A stretch of DNA of 64,000 nt from Desulfomicrobium apsheronum (GTDB taxonomy: Bacteria; Desulfobacterota; Desulfovibrionia; Desulfovibrionales; Desulfomicrobiaceae), in contig NZ_FORX01000005.1 in NCBI RefSeq assembly GCF_900114115.1, positions 166,764 through 230,763 on the forward strand. The letters are read 5' to 3'. Within the stretch, counting starts at the first letter, position 1. Every line of letters begins with the position of its first letter. Position numbers and translations under genes: made by a program. Of this stretch, positions 33,174 to 42,879 are shown piece after piece. Under the pieces are notes generated by a model. That model saw nothing but the letters and a program-made list of their open reading frames with translations. It ran no database searches and was not told where the DNA came from.

Positions 33174-35779
33174 GATTCGTGGATGCACTCGCCCTCCTCT
33201 TCACGGCCGGACCCAAGGACCGGGAGTTCAACGATGAAGCGCGTGCCCTCGCCGGGACGGGACTCCAAACGCATCCCGCCATCGTGGCTGCGGGTGATGA
33301 TGAAGTAGGACACGGAAAGGCCGAGCCCCGTGCCCACTCCCGGCGGTTTTGTCGTGAAGAACGGCTCGAAGGCCCGGCGCTGCACTTCGGGCGGCATGCC
33401 CGGGCCGTTGTCCTCCACTTCCAGAACCACGCGATCCCCCTCGGTCTTCATGCGCACCACGATGCGCGGCCTTGTGACCTCCGGCCGGGCCGAAGCCATG
33501 GCCTGAGCCGCATTGCGCAGCAGGTTCAAAAACACCTGCTCGATTTCGGTCTCCGTGCACCTGACGGCGGGAAAATTATCATCGCACTCCCACACAATCT
33601 CTATCCGATTGAAATCATAACTTTTCTTCAGGTCGTAATCGTTACCCGCCAACAGCATGGCCCGCTCGATGACGGCGCGCAGATCGCAAAGCCTACGCTT
33701 TGATTCGCTGCGGCGACTGAAATCAAGCATGTGTCGGATGATGTCCGCAGCTCTTACGGAAGCATCCTGGATATTGCGGATGAAATCGTAGAGCCCACGG
33801 GTTCGCATATACCGATCGAACAGATCCATATCGAGGCCGATACCTTGGGCCGCCTCGATGTTCTTGGGAAAATCCGGCCTGCTTCTCTGCACGAGGTTCT
33901 GGCTGCTGACCATGATGATGCCGAGCGGATTGTTTATCTCATGGGCCACGCCCGCCGCGATGCCGCCCACGGAAATCATCTTTTCACTCTGGATCATGAG
34001 CTCCTGCATATGCTTGAACTCCGTGACATCACGCAACACGGCCAGAACGCATTCCTCTTCACCAACGGTCAGAAGCTGACTTGAAAGAACGCACGGAACC
34101 GATTTTCCGTCCTTGCAGCCGAGAGAAAAGTCAACGTTGTCGATCTGTCCGCCCTGCTGCATGCGTCGACGAACAACCTCGCGCATGGTCGGATTTGCAT
34201 AGAGACCCAGATCAAGGGCGGTCTTGCCCACGGCCTCGTCGCGGGCGAAACCTGTCAGCCGGGTGAAGGCCTCGTTGACGTCGATGATCCGTCCCTCGGA
34301 CAAGTTCATGAGAACGATGACGTCGGGCGAGAGTCTGAACAGACGCGAAAATTTTTCCTCCGACTGCCGCAAGCGCTCTTCCGCCTGCTTGCGATCCGTT
34401 ATGTCAATGCCGATACCGGTCAGGTAGGTACTGCCGTCGATGACCAGACCCACGCCCGAAAAATAGAAGGGAATGACACGCCCGTCCTTGGTGAGCAACT
34501 CGGCCTCGACCATCGCCACGCCATCCCTGAGCCCCCTTTCAAGCGCGGCCCGGATATTGGATGCATGAGGCTCCCGCCCGCCAAACCAGTCGAGAATGTC
34601 GCGCCCCAGCAGTTCCCCGGCCGTGAAACCCGTCATCGTTTCATGCGCCTTGTTCCAGCGCACGAGCCGTCCATGGCTGTCGTAAAGAAACAATAATCCT
34701 GGCACGCTCTCGAAGATGGCCTGGGTCAGCATCCGCTCCTGGGCAAGTTCCCGCTCGGCCTGCTTGCGGGCGCTGATATCCTCGACCACGCCGTTCAAGA
34801 ACAGCGGCCGACCTTGGGCGTCCTCCTGAATCGATGCGGTCAACACGCCCTCGAAATGCGTACCGTCCTTGCGCACGAACTCCATCTCCATGCTCAAAGC
34901 GCCATCGGAGGCCAAGAGCGCCCGCAAAAAAGCCTCGCGAGACGAAGGTTCCGCATAGACCGAATCGACCCGAAGTCCGCTGGAGGCCAGATATTCGTCC
35001 CGGGAAGAGTAGCCGAACATGCCCCCCAGCGCGGCATTGCCCTCCAGCAGTTCCCCGTCCAGGGTGGAGCGAAAGATCCCCACGGGAGAATGATCGAAAA
35101 TCACTCGGTATTTCCTCTCGCTCTCGGCCAGGGCGGTTACCTGCCGATCGATGGTGCGCCCCATGTCCAGAAACGCACGTACCAGCGGTTCGAACTCCGT
35201 GTAATGGGCGCCGGGATCGGTCTGGGTGTACTCTCCACGCGCAAAGGCCCCCACCAGGGAATCAAGGGCCGCGAACGGTGTCTGGAAATAATGGCGCATA
35301 AGACGTTTGGCCAGACAGTACTGGGCCAGAATGACGAGCAGGGCTATGCCGCCGCCGGCCAGGCCGATGCCGACCAGGGTCCTTTGCCGGGCGGAATCCG
35401 CCAGACCTAGGCGGATGAACCCGATAACCTGTCCGTCATGGCTGATCTCGGCCTCGCGAGTGATGAAAAGCGCCTTGCCGGTATTGTGCGCAAACCATTC
35501 TTCACCACGGGCATCCCGCAGTTCCAGCAGACCAACGTTCACGTCCATGCTCGTGGCCTTTGCCACCGCCGACGCGCTTTCCCGGTCAAGGGCCCAGAGC
35601 GGAGCTTCAAGGGCCTGAGCCAGGAATGTAATGGTGCTCTCGGCCCGTTCACGCATCTGGTTGCCCACCCGCCACGACAGGAAGAGGAAGACCAGCGTCG
35701 AAACGGCAAGAATGATGACCGTGCTCAGAAGTCCCAAAGAAAGGGAGAGACGTTTGGAGAGAGATTTCCTGGGAGCCAC
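33170..35779 (-). CDS. Membrane sensor histidine kinase with three PAS domains
   Basis: 869 residues from a GTG with AAGGATCGG ahead. TM1 is at about 13-35, a small periplasmic domain spans about 40-130 and TM2 lies at about 135-155. A HAMP-like linker leads to three PAS domains starting near 230, 355 and 480, joined by DISARKQAERELAQE-type and DITDRKQAEERLR-type helices. The phospho-acceptor region is GGIAAGVAHEINNPLG. ATPase motifs: NLLRNAAQAMA, DNGPGMP and GTGLGLS. No intact partner receiver is present; only the remnant at 33129-33173 follows, so it must signal elsewhere or be orphaned. Confidence 0.93.
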   Translation of the reverse strand: MAPRKSLSKRLSLSLGLLSTVIILAVSTLVFLFLSWRVGNQMRERAESTITFLAQALEAPLWALDRESASAVAKATSMDVNVGLLELRDARGEEWFAHNTGKALFITREAEISHDGQVIGFIRLGLADSARQRTLVGIGLAGGGIALLVILAQYCLAKRLMRHYFQTPFAALDSLVGAFARGEYTQTDPGAHYTEFEPLVRAFLDMGRTIDRQVTALAESERKYRVIFDHSPVGIFRSTLDGELLEGNAALGGMFGYSSRDEYLASSGLRVDSVYAEPSSREAFLRALLASDGALSMEMEFVRKDGTHFEGVLTASIQEDAQGRPLFLNGVVEDISARKQAERELAQERMLTQAIFESVPGLLFLYDSHGRLVRWNKAHETMTGFTAGELLGRDILDWFGGREPHASNIRAALERGLRDGVAMVEAELLTKDGRVIPFYFSGVGLVIDGSTYLTGIGIDITDRKQAEERLRQSEEKFSRLFRLSPDVIVLMNLSEGRIIDVNEAFTRLTGFARDEAVGKTALDLGLYANPTMREVVRRRMQQGGQIDNVDFSLGCKDGKSVPCVLSSQLLTVGEEECVLAVLRDVTEFKHMQELMIQSEKMISVGGIAAGVAHEINNPLGIIMVSSQNLVQRSRPDFPKNIEAAQGIGLDMDLFDRYMRTRGLYDFIRNIQDASVRAADIIRHMLDFSRRSESKRRLCDLRAVIERAMLLAGNDYDLKKSYDFNRIEIVWECDDNFPAVRCTETEIEQVFLNLLRNAAQAMASARPEVTRPRIVVRMKTEGDRVVLEVEDNGPGMPPEVQRRAFEPFFTTKPPGVGTGLGLSVSYFIITRSHDGGMRLESRPGEGTRFIVELPVLGSGREEEGECIHES

Positions 35780-36056
35780 GGGAACCGATCCTTGTGGACA
35801 GAGGTGTCATGCGCGAAGCAAAGCAGGTTTCGTACCTTCACATAGCGCAAACCTGTTCATCTTTCGAGGAAAAATATTCCCCGCACTTTCGAGTCCAGCC
35901 CCGAAAAATCCCCTCGGACAAGGCGCATCCCGCGCCCTGCGCGTAGCGTTGTCCATTGCAACAGGATATCCGCCCTTGTCATTTGTGAATCAAGCGGGTA
36001 AGGAACTCTGTCTTTAAACAAAAAACTACTGTAAACAGAGAAGGTATCCGTTTTAT

Positions 36057-36275
36057 ATGGCCAAGGAAGAGTCTATCGAAGTTGAAGGTGTCGTCGAGGA
36101 AGCCATGCCCAATGCCATGTTCCTGGTTCGTCTGGAAAATGGCCATCAGGTGCTTGGACACATCTCAGGAAAGATGCGCAAGTTCTACATCCGCATCCTG
36201 CCCGGTGACAGAGTCAAACTGGAGCTTTCTCCCTATGACCTGACTCGCGGCAGAATCACCTACCGCTTCAAATAA
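36057..36275 (+). CDS. infA: Translation initiation factor IF-1
   Basis: 72 residues, exactly the family length, with an S1-like OB fold: [20 protein letters not shown], then [14 protein letters not shown] and [19 protein letters not shown]. It binds the ribosomal A site during initiation. It is monocistronic, with a terminator directly behind it. Confidence 0.97.
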   Translation: MAKEESIEVEGVVEEAMPNAMFLVRLENGHQVLGHISGKMRKFYIRILPGDRVKLELSPYDLTRGRITYRFK

Positions 36276-36296
36276 TCCCCCCTGTCGAGAATTCCC

Positions 36297-36328
36297 GGCA
36301 CGCGCAATTCAACGCGTGCCGTTTTTTT
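36297..36328 (+). terminator. Rho-independent terminator of infA
   Basis: GGCACGCG (36297-36304) pairs with CGCGTGCC (36313-36320) around an 8-base loop, followed by G and T7. Confidence 0.93.
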
Positions 36329-36392
36329 GTCGCCGGATCCGGCCTGGCAAACACCCTTGTCATCCCCCGGCCCCTGCCGTACCCATGAGCTT

Positions 36393-37265
36393 ATGCCGGA
36401 AATAGATCTTCACACCCACTCCACCGCGTCCGATGGCACGTTAAGTCCTTCGGAACTCGTCGCCGCGGCCGTTGCCGCGCGCCTCAAGGCCATCGCCCTG
36501 ACCGACCACGACACGGTCATGGGGCTGCCCGAAGCCTGCGCCGCAGGACGTGAACTCGGCCTGGAGGTCATCGGGGGGTGCGAACTGAGCGTTGAATTCG
36601 AACGTGGCAGCATGCACCTGCTGGGTCTGTGGCTGCCCCAGCACCCGCCGCGTCTGCAAGCCACCCTAAACCGCCTGAGCGACCTGCGCACGGCGCGCAA
36701 CGAAAACATCATCGCCAACCTGAACTCCTACGGTGTGGACATCACCCGCGCCGAACTGGAAGGCATCACCACCGGCGGCTCCATAGGTCGCCCCCATTTC
36801 GCGCAACTGCTGGTGCAAAAAGGCTTCGCGATCAACTTCCAGGATGCGTTCCTGAACTGGCTGCGGCCGGGCACCAAGGGCTACGCACCCAAGGAAAAAC
36901 TCCGCCCCCGCGAGGCCATCGAGCTCTTAAAAGACGAACAGGCCACGGTCATCCTGGCCCATCCCTGCACGTTGAAGCTCGAAAAGGACGAGGTGGAGAA
37001 CGTGCTGCGCGAGCTCAAGGACTTCGGCCTCGACGGCGTGGAGGTCTTCTATTCCATGCACACCCAGGCCCAGACAAATTTCTACGCGGGCCTTTGCAAC
37101 AAGCTGGAACTGCTCCCGAGCGCGGGCTCGGACTTTCACGGCGACAACAAGCGAGGCATCGCCCTGGGGCGTGGCAAGGGCGGCCTGCGCCCCTCCTACG
37201 AACTGGTGCGGCGCATGAAGGAAGCACGGCAAAAACTCGGTTTTCAATTTCCAACCTGCTCGTAA
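36393..37265 (+). CDS. PHP-domain phosphoesterase (YciV/RNase AM-like)
   Basis: 290 residues from MPEIDLHTHSTASDG. The PHP metal ligands appear in order: DLHTHS, LTDHDT, then GCELSVEF and GRPHFAQLL. ILAHPC follows, with GSDFHGDN at the end. Known: relatives cleave 3',5'-bisnucleotides or trim the 5' ends of RNAs using three metal ions. It is followed after 3 bases by the U32 gene and then the DUF188 gene, so the three form an operon. Confidence 0.88.
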   Translation: MPEIDLHTHSTASDGTLSPSELVAAAVAARLKAIALTDHDTVMGLPEACAAGRELGLEVIGGCELSVEFERGSMHLLGLWLPQHPPRLQATLNRLSDLRTARNENIIANLNSYGVDITRAELEGITTGGSIGRPHFAQLLVQKGFAINFQDAFLNWLRPGTKGYAPKEKLRPREAIELLKDEQATVILAHPCTLKLEKDEVENVLRELKDFGLDGVEVFYSMHTQAQTNFYAGLCNKLELLPSAGSDFHGDNKRGIALGRGKGGLRPSYELVRRMKEARQKLGFQFPTCS

Positions 37266-37268
37266 CCC

Positions 37269-38522
37269 ATGACACCATCCCCCGAACTTCTCGTCCCTGT
37301 CGGCAGCCCGGACAAACTGGCCACGGCCCTGCGCTACGGCGCCGACGCCGTGTATCTTGGCGGCCAGTCCCTGAGCCTGCGCGCCAAAAGCGATGGCTTC
37401 TCCTTCCCTGAACTTGAAAATGCGGTCAAAGAGACGCACCGTCACGGGGCCAAGGTCTACTTCACGCTGAACCTGCTGGCCTGGGAAGAACACCTAAGCG
37501 ACGTGGAACGGTATCTGGAAGAGATCGACGCCTGCAACGTGGACGGCATCATCATCGCCGATCCCGGCATCGTGGCCATGGCCCGAAAAAGAATTCCGCA
37601 CATTCCCATCCACCTCTCCACCCAGGCCAATACGTCAAACTCCGCTTCGGCCATGTTCTGGCGGGATCAGGGCGTGCGCAGGGTCAACGTGGCCAGGGAA
37701 CTTGGCGCCGGTCGCATCCGGACCATGGCGCAAAAAGTGCGGGATCTTGAGCTTGAGGTGTTTGTGCACGGAGCCATGTGCATGGCCATTTCGGGTCGCT
37801 GCCTGCTGTCCGCGCACCTTAACCAGCGTTCGGGCAACCTGGGCATGTGCACCCACCCCTGCCGCTTCGATTACAAGATCACGGCCGTCCGCCTGGAAGA
37901 ACGCCTGCGCCCGGGCCAGGACATGTGGGAGGTTTGCGAAGACGAGCAATACACGCAGATCATGGGCGCCCAGGATCTGTGCCTGATCAAGTACCTGCGC
38001 TGGTTCCGGCAGGTGGGCATTCACAGCCTGAAAATCGAGGGTCGCATGAAGACGCCGTCCTACCTGGCCCAGGTCACGGACATCTACCGCACGGCATTGA
38101 ACGACCTGGAGCAGGGGGCGTTTCGCCCCGCACTGTACCTCGAAGAATTACAGCAACTCGGCACGCGGCCGCTCTCGACCGGATTCTTCACCCCCGAGCG
38201 CATCACCCTGTGCCCCGCCCTGCCCAAAAATCTCAAGAAGAATATCGTCGCCAAACTGATCGAACCCGTGCGTCCTGGGCTGTGGCTCATGGACGTCAAG
38301 TGCCGCTTCCAGGTCGGCGACCCTCTTGAGATCGTGCTCCCCGGACTGCGCCGCCCGCTGCTGGCCTCCGGAGACTATGGCGTGGAAAAAGAGGAAGGCT
38401 TTCACCTGAGCACCGCGCACAGCGGACTGCGCCTGCTCCTGCATTGCGATCACCCGGAACTTGAACCGGGCATCTTCCTGCGCGCCCACCTGCCCGACGC
38501 CCACAACGGCCAGGGGAGCTGA
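37269..38522 (+). CDS. U32-family protein, probable tRNA 5-hydroxyuridine synthesis protein (TrhP/YegQ-like)
   Basis: 417 residues. The TIM-barrel opening is [27 protein letters not shown]. The U32 signature follows as [19 protein letters not shown] near residue 160, with further Cys in [11 protein letters not shown], which together can hold an Fe-S cluster. A C-terminal beta domain lies at about 345-410. Known: U32 proteins hydroxylate RNA or ubiquinone precursors using prephenate rather than acting as peptidases. YegQ-type is the best guess from length and domain order. Confidence 0.82.
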   Translation: MTPSPELLVPVGSPDKLATALRYGADAVYLGGQSLSLRAKSDGFSFPELENAVKETHRHGAKVYFTLNLLAWEEHLSDVERYLEEIDACNVDGIIIADPGIVAMARKRIPHIPIHLSTQANTSNSASAMFWRDQGVRRVNVARELGAGRIRTMAQKVRDLELEVFVHGAMCMAISGRCLLSAHLNQRSGNLGMCTHPCRFDYKITAVRLEERLRPGQDMWEVCEDEQYTQIMGAQDLCLIKYLRWFRQVGIHSLKIEGRMKTPSYLAQVTDIYRTALNDLEQGAFRPALYLEELQQLGTRPLSTGFFTPERITLCPALPKNLKKNIVAKLIEPVRPGLWLMDVKCRFQVGDPLEIVLPGLRRPLLASGDYGVEKEEGFHLSTAHSGLRLLLHCDHPELEPGIFLRAHLPDAHNGQGS

Positions 38523-38526
38523 TACC

Positions 38527-38991
38527 ATGACCGATACGCCCATGCGCATCTGGGTTGACGCCGACGCCTGCCCCAGGGTGATCAAGGACATCCTCTACCG
38601 TGCGGCCGACCGGCGCAAGGTACGGCTCATCCTGGTGGCCAATTCGCGCTTCCCCGTGCCCAAATCCGAATTCATCGATTTCATGCAGGTCGGCGCGGGA
38701 TTCGACAAGGCGGACCTTGCCATCGTGGAACAGGCACGTGACGGGGATCTGGTCATCACCACCGACATTCCGCTGGCCGCGGGGGTCATCGAAAAAGGCG
38801 GACTGGGCCTGAGTCCACGGGGCGAAATGTTCACGCCGGACAACATCCGCAGCCGACTGACCATGCGCGATTTTCTGGACGAGATGCGCGGCAGCGGGGT
38901 CATGACCGGCGGACCTTCGGCCCTTAGCGCCCGCGATCGGCAGGAATTTTCCAACCAGCTGGATCGGCTGCTTACCGGACGCGGATACTGA
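38527..38991 (+). CDS. YaiI/YqxD (DUF188) family protein
   Basis: 154 residues from [20 protein letters not shown]. The family hallmark WVDADACP lies at the N-terminus. The second acidic set is [12 protein letters not shown], and the C-terminus contains LDEMRGSG and [12 protein letters not shown]. The fold is PIN/NYN-like with clustered Asp, suggesting a nuclease, but no activity is established. The ATG is four bases after the U32 stop. Confidence 0.88.
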   Translation: MTDTPMRIWVDADACPRVIKDILYRAADRRKVRLILVANSRFPVPKSEFIDFMQVGAGFDKADLAIVEQARDGDLVITTDIPLAAGVIEKGGLGLSPRGEMFTPDNIRSRLTMRDFLDEMRGSGVMTGGPSALSARDRQEFSNQLDRLLTGRGY

Positions 38992-39058
38992 TCCGGACGG
39001 GAGCAACGGCCAAAATGGACCGGATGGACCGCGCGGACCGGAAAAGCAGGGTCGGCAT

Positions 39059-40201
39059 TCAGTCGTTGCCCAGGAGGTAACGCAACTGGGCAACGGATCG
39101 GCCCGTGCGTTTGGCCAGGGCCTGCAGGGCTTCAAATTCGGGACGGGCGTAACGCTCCCCTTCCATGATGGTGTCCTTGGCGTCCACATCGCCCCAGGGC
39201 GTGGGCCGCTTGGATGCGGCACGCGGCAGCACGGCGCGGGTCGTCTCGGTCATGCGCAGTCCCAGGCTCATGGTCTGGGCAAAGGTCAGGTCGCGGATGC
39301 GGGCCAGATCCCCGGGCCTGCACAGCACCTGCAAAAGTCCCCCGGGCCGATTTTTCTTCATCACACCGGGCAGAAAAAGCACATCCAGCGCCCCGGCATC
39401 AAGCAACGCTCCAAAAACCCCGCCTATCTCCTCCCCCGTGAGATGATCGACATTGGTCTCAAGCACCGTCACCCGCTCCAGCCCCGGCCCGTCCCCGGCC
39501 AGAAGCAGCACGCGCAGGCCGTTGACCGTGGGCAGCTCCATGGTCCCAAGGCCAAGCCCTGAGCGTTCAAGACATCCAGAGGGACCCGACGTGAACTCGT
39601 CGACCATCCGGTCCAGCAGCAGCGCGCCCGTGGGCGTGATCAGTTCCCCGACAAGCTCCGTCGGGTACACGGGCTTTCCCTGCAAAAGGACTGTCGTTGC
39701 CGGGGCAGGCAACGGCATGAGCCCATGCGCGCACTGTACCGTGCCCGAAAACCAGGGCAGACGGGAGCAGGTCACGCGGCTCACACCAAGCACCTCCAGA
39801 ACCCAAAAGGCCCCGACCACGTCGACCAACGTATCCACGGCTCCAACCTCGTGAAAATGCACATCCGCCACCGCGCAGCCATGCACCCGCGCCTCGACCT
39901 CGGCCAGGCGTTCAAGGGCGCCCTCGCTGCGTGAGCGGACATTCTCCGAAAAAGGCAAGGCCCGCACAATGGCCGTCAGGTCGGCCAGATGCCGCAGGGG
40001 CTGGGCATGGGGCGCGGCAATGTGCATGCGCTTGCCGCGTATGCCCTTGTCCCGGGCTTCGCGGGCCGTGATTTCGACATCGACTCCGGCCGTGGCAAAG
40101 GCGGCGCGCAAGGGGGACAGGTCAACTCCCAGATCGGCCATGGCCGCCAGGAACATATCGCCGGCGATCCCGGCTGGACAATCAAGATGCAACTCGGGCA
40201 T
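39059..40201 (-). CDS. larC: Nickel-pincer cofactor nickel-insertion protein LarC
   Basis: 380 residues from MPELHLDCPAGIAGDM; GAGGAA lies ahead, which favours this start over an ATG four codons earlier. Seen: DCPAGIAGDM, HFHEVGAVDTLVDVVG and the C-terminal LETNVDHLTGEEIGG and MKKNRPGGLLQVL, all LarC hallmarks. Known: LarC inserts Ni into pyridinium-3,5-bisthiocarboxylic acid mononucleotide, the cofactor of lactate racemase and relatives. larB, larE and larA are not in the window. It is divergent from the CN-hydrolase gene. Confidence 0.92.
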   Translation of the reverse strand: MPELHLDCPAGIAGDMFLAAMADLGVDLSPLRAAFATAGVDVEITAREARDKGIRGKRMHIAAPHAQPLRHLADLTAIVRALPFSENVRSRSEGALERLAEVEARVHGCAVADVHFHEVGAVDTLVDVVGAFWVLEVLGVSRVTCSRLPWFSGTVQCAHGLMPLPAPATTVLLQGKPVYPTELVGELITPTGALLLDRMVDEFTSGPSGCLERSGLGLGTMELPTVNGLRVLLLAGDGPGLERVTVLETNVDHLTGEEIGGVFGALLDAGALDVLFLPGVMKKNRPGGLLQVLCRPGDLARIRDLTFAQTMSLGLRMTETTRAVLPRAASKRPTPWGDVDAKDTIMEGERYARPEFEALQALAKRTGRSVAQLRYLLGND

Positions 40202-40245
40202 GTGTTTCCTCATAATTCGTGACGTGTACAGCCAGGGGGTATCAC

Positions 40246-41058
40246 ATGAAAATCGCCGCAGTTCAACTGTCCGGATTTCCAGGAGATGTGCGCGGCAATC
40301 TGGACAAGATCCGCGCCGCGGTCCGGGTGGGGGCCGAAGCGTCCTGCCGCCTGCTGCTCTTTCCGGAAATAGCGGACCTCGGCTACGACATGCCGGCCAT
40401 CGCGCTTGCCGGCCACGACTGGTGGCCCCGGGTCCGGGACGAACTCTCGGGACTGGCGCGGGAGCATGAACTCTGCCTGGCCTGCGGCGTGTGCCTGCCC
40501 GGTCCGGGCGGACTGGCCAACGCGCTGGTGGCCTTCGGCCCGAAAGGCGACATCCTGGCCACGTACCGCAAAATCCATCTCTTCACGGCCACGGATGCCG
40601 ACGAAACCGAGGTCTTCAGTCCCGGCGACGAGATCGTCTGTTTCGACTTCGAAGGAATCCATTTCGGCCTCTCCGTGTGCTACGATCTGCGCTTTCCGGA
40701 ACTTTACCGGGCGCAGGCGCTCGGCGGATGCCAGGCCCTGCTCCTGGCCTCGGCCTGGCCAAAGGCGCGTATCGACATCTGGCAGACCCTCTGCACAGCC
40801 CGGGCCCTTGAAAACCAATGCTATCTCCTGGGCGCCAATCGGGTCGGAAGCCAAGGAGCCTTCCCCTTTGGCGGACGGTCCCTCTTCGTCACACCCGGCG
40901 GCGAAATCACCCTGGCGGACGAGATGCGCGAGGGGCTGACCCTGGGCAGCATCGACCTGGCCGAACTGACCGACATACGTCGGAACATCCCGGCCCTCAA
41001 TCATCGAAGACCCGAAATCTATGCCGAAGTTGCCTGCAATTCGACACGGAGCCTTTGA
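40246..41058 (+). CDS. Carbon-nitrogen hydrolase (nitrilase superfamily amidase)
   Basis: 270 residues from MKIAAVQLSGFPGDV, with AGGGGGT ahead. The Glu-Lys-Cys triad is seen in LLFPEIADLGYD, TYRKIHLF and LSVCYDLRFPELYRAQ. The context GDEIVCFDFEGIHFGL is typical. It resembles the omega-amidase/deaminated-glutathione amidase group (Nit1/Nit2), which repairs or recycles 2-oxoamides. The exact substrate is not settled by sequence. Confidence 0.88.
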   Translation: MKIAAVQLSGFPGDVRGNLDKIRAAVRVGAEASCRLLLFPEIADLGYDMPAIALAGHDWWPRVRDELSGLAREHELCLACGVCLPGPGGLANALVAFGPKGDILATYRKIHLFTATDADETEVFSPGDEIVCFDFEGIHFGLSVCYDLRFPELYRAQALGGCQALLLASAWPKARIDIWQTLCTARALENQCYLLGANRVGSQGAFPFGGRSLFVTPGGEITLADEMREGLTLGSIDLAELTDIRRNIPALNHRRPEIYAEVACNSTRSL

Positions 41059-41168
41059 CGGAATGCCGAAAAGGTATTATCGCGTGAACAACTTACATGC
41101 AATTTTCATTGCCTTGAAAACAACACTGCCTCATCAAGGGCGGCAACCCGCCTCCAAGGAGAAATAAC

Positions 41169-41834
41169 ATGATCATAAAGGAATGGATGACCAAGGACGT
41201 TATCACGGTGGACCCCGAAACCTCCATGATGCGAGCTGCCAAGCTGATGAAGGAAAAAGGCATCCGCCGTCTGCCCGTGGTCGATGAAAAGGGCAAGGTG
41301 CTCGGAATGCTCAGCGACCGCGACGTGAAGGAGGCCTCCCCTTCCAAGGCCACGACCCTTGACGTTCACGAACTCTACTACCTGCTCTCCGAGATCAAGG
41401 TCAAAAACATCATGACCCCGAATCCCATAACCATCAAGGATTCGGACACGGTGGTGAAGTGCGCGGCCATCATGCACGACAAGAAAATTTCCGGCCTGCC
41501 CGTGCTGAACGACAAGGACGAACTGGTCGGCATCATGACCCAGAACGAAGTCTACAGCGTACTCCTGAGCATCACCGGCGTTTACCATGGCGGCATCCAG
41601 ATCGGACTCAAGCTCTCGGATGAACGCGGCAGCCTGAAGGAAGTGCTCGACTGCGTTCGCGGACACAAGGCCCGCATCAGCTCCATCCTGACCTCCTACG
41701 ACAAGGTCGAGAAAGGCTTCCGCCAGGTCTTTATCCGCATCATGGACATGGACAAGTCCGCGCTGAACGAACTGCAGAAAGAACTGACCGAAAAATACAA
41801 CCTGACCTTCTGGGTTCGGGACAACCTCAACTAA
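41169..41834 (+). CDS. Two CBS domains plus ACT-like domain
   Basis: 221 residues. CBS1 is at about 1-58 (KEWMTKDVITVDPETSM, RRLPVVDEKGKVLGMLSDRD). CBS2 is at about 72-135 (VKNIMTPNPITIKDSDTV, SGLPVLNDKDELVGIMTQ). An ACT-like domain follows at about 145-221 (GLKLSDERGSLKEVLDCVRG, SYDKVEKGFRQVFIR). It resembles AcuB-type proteins. It should bind adenine nucleotides and perhaps an amino acid to control a partner. An imperfect hairpin follows the gene. Confidence 0.9.
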   Translation: MIIKEWMTKDVITVDPETSMMRAAKLMKEKGIRRLPVVDEKGKVLGMLSDRDVKEASPSKATTLDVHELYYLLSEIKVKNIMTPNPITIKDSDTVVKCAAIMHDKKISGLPVLNDKDELVGIMTQNEVYSVLLSITGVYHGGIQIGLKLSDERGSLKEVLDCVRGHKARISSILTSYDKVEKGFRQVFIRIMDMDKSALNELQKELTEKYNLTFWVRDNLN

Positions 41835-41855
41835 ATCCGCTCGCCATTACCCCGG

Positions 41856-41879
41856 GGCCCGTGGACACGTTCACGGGCC
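41856..41879 (+). terminator. Possible terminator hairpin after the CBS gene
   Basis: GGCCCGTG (41856-41863) pairs with CACGGGCC (41872-41879) around 8 bases. There is no T-run, so termination is doubtful. It lies between the CBS gene and the small membrane protein. Confidence 0.4.
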
Positions 41880-41917
41880 TCGTTCATGTCGGCAGGAGCA
41901 TCCAGGCAGGAGCATCC

Positions 41918-42058
41918 ATGGAAGAGCATTATCCCATCAAGGACACCTTCGTCGAAATCACCAACACCTTGCAGGCAGCCCTGGACACGGATTACGTCCT
42001 CGGCCTGCTTTTCGCCACGGCTCTCATTTCCTTCATTATCGGCCGCATGAGCAAATAA
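41918..42058 (+). CDS. 46-residue single-pass membrane protein
   Basis: An ATG at 41918 with a very good GCAGGAGC ribosome site starts MEEHYPIKDTFVEITNTLQ. One hydrophobic helix (YVLGLLFATALISFIIG) is followed by RMSK. A longer frame from 41861 has no ribosome site and includes the hairpin. I do not recognise a family. The clean ribosome site and membrane-helix shape argue that it is real. Confidence 0.55.
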   Translation: MEEHYPIKDTFVEITNTLQAALDTDYVLGLLFATALISFIIGRMSK

Positions 42059-42077
42059 GCTCCAGGTTACGTCTGGA

Positions 42078-42878
42078 TCAAGGCTTTTTCGAATTCCCGC
42101 CATTTGTGCGGGAATTCCTGTTTCCGGAGTCCGCGTTACAGGCCAGGCGTGGGCAGAATGCCAGCGCCGAGGCGGCCAGGCGCGTCTGGCTGCCCAGGCC
42201 CTCGTGCAGAATCAGGGGAGGATGCACCGCAAGGCCCGGCCCTCCGTTCTTGAGGGCCCGCACAAGCACCAGCCGGGCCGTGCTGTCATGGCGCTGGTGC
42301 ACGAACAGCACCTCCTTGGGCTGAAGCCGGGAGGCACGCAGCAGATCCAGCAGCTCGTCAATTCTTTCGGCCAGATGGATGAAGACGCAACTCTTGCGGT
42401 TGCGCACCAGATACCCGGCGGCCCGCACAAAATCCGAAAGCCCGGCCCGATGCTCGAAGCGTGCCAGCGTCTTGCTCTCGTCCGGGCAGATCCGGCCCCG
42501 GCCGGGATCGCGGTACGGCGGATTCGAGAGCACCAGATCCATGCTTTCAGGTGCAAGGCCCCACGGCCCGCAGGCGTCGGCCCGAAGCAGGGCGAAACGC
42601 TCCTCAAAACCCAGACGGCGGACATTTTCGCGTGCATGGCGCAGCATGTCCGGATTCAGGTCCAGGCCGATCCCAAAAAAATCGGGGTGGTTCAGGGCCA
42701 ATCCAAGCCCCACCACCCCGCATCCGGTCCCCAGGTCCAGAACCCGGCCACGCACCCGCTCCCGCCCGGCAAAGGCGGCCAGGAGCAGCGCGTCCATGGA
42801 AAAACGAAAACCCGACTCCGGCTGGGAGAGCCCGCGCGGAAAATTCCGCCGGGCCTGTTCCTCGGCCGTCGTGGTCAT
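42078..42878 (-). CDS. tRNA1(Val) A37 N6-methyltransferase-like (TrmN6/YfiC)
   Basis: 266 residues. An N-terminal FPRGLSQPESGFRFSMDALLLAAF is followed by the SAM loop VLDLGTGCGVVGLGLA. The N6-adenine motif NPPY appears as LVLSNPPYRDPG. Known: the family methylates A37 of tRNA-Val or related bases. It follows dapL after one base. The C-terminal tail (from about 235) is basic, and a 10-bp inverted repeat at 42093-42119 lies within its last codons. Confidence 0.85.
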   Translation of the reverse strand: MTTTAEEQARRNFPRGLSQPESGFRFSMDALLLAAFAGRERVRGRVLDLGTGCGVVGLGLALNHPDFFGIGLDLNPDMLRHARENVRRLGFEERFALLRADACGPWGLAPESMDLVLSNPPYRDPGRGRICPDESKTLARFEHRAGLSDFVRAAGYLVRNRKSCVFIHLAERIDELLDLLRASRLQPKEVLFVHQRHDSTARLVLVRALKNGGPGLAVHPPLILHEGLGSQTRLAASALAFCPRLACNADSGNRNSRTNGGNSKKP

Positions 42879-42879
42879 G

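Noticed and set aside
33135..33308. Plus-strand frame starting MRKADVFLIVDDHD, also receiver-like
   Set aside because: After the first 13 residues it is just the antisense of the kinase gene; the minus-strand reading has the ATGA coupling and better context.
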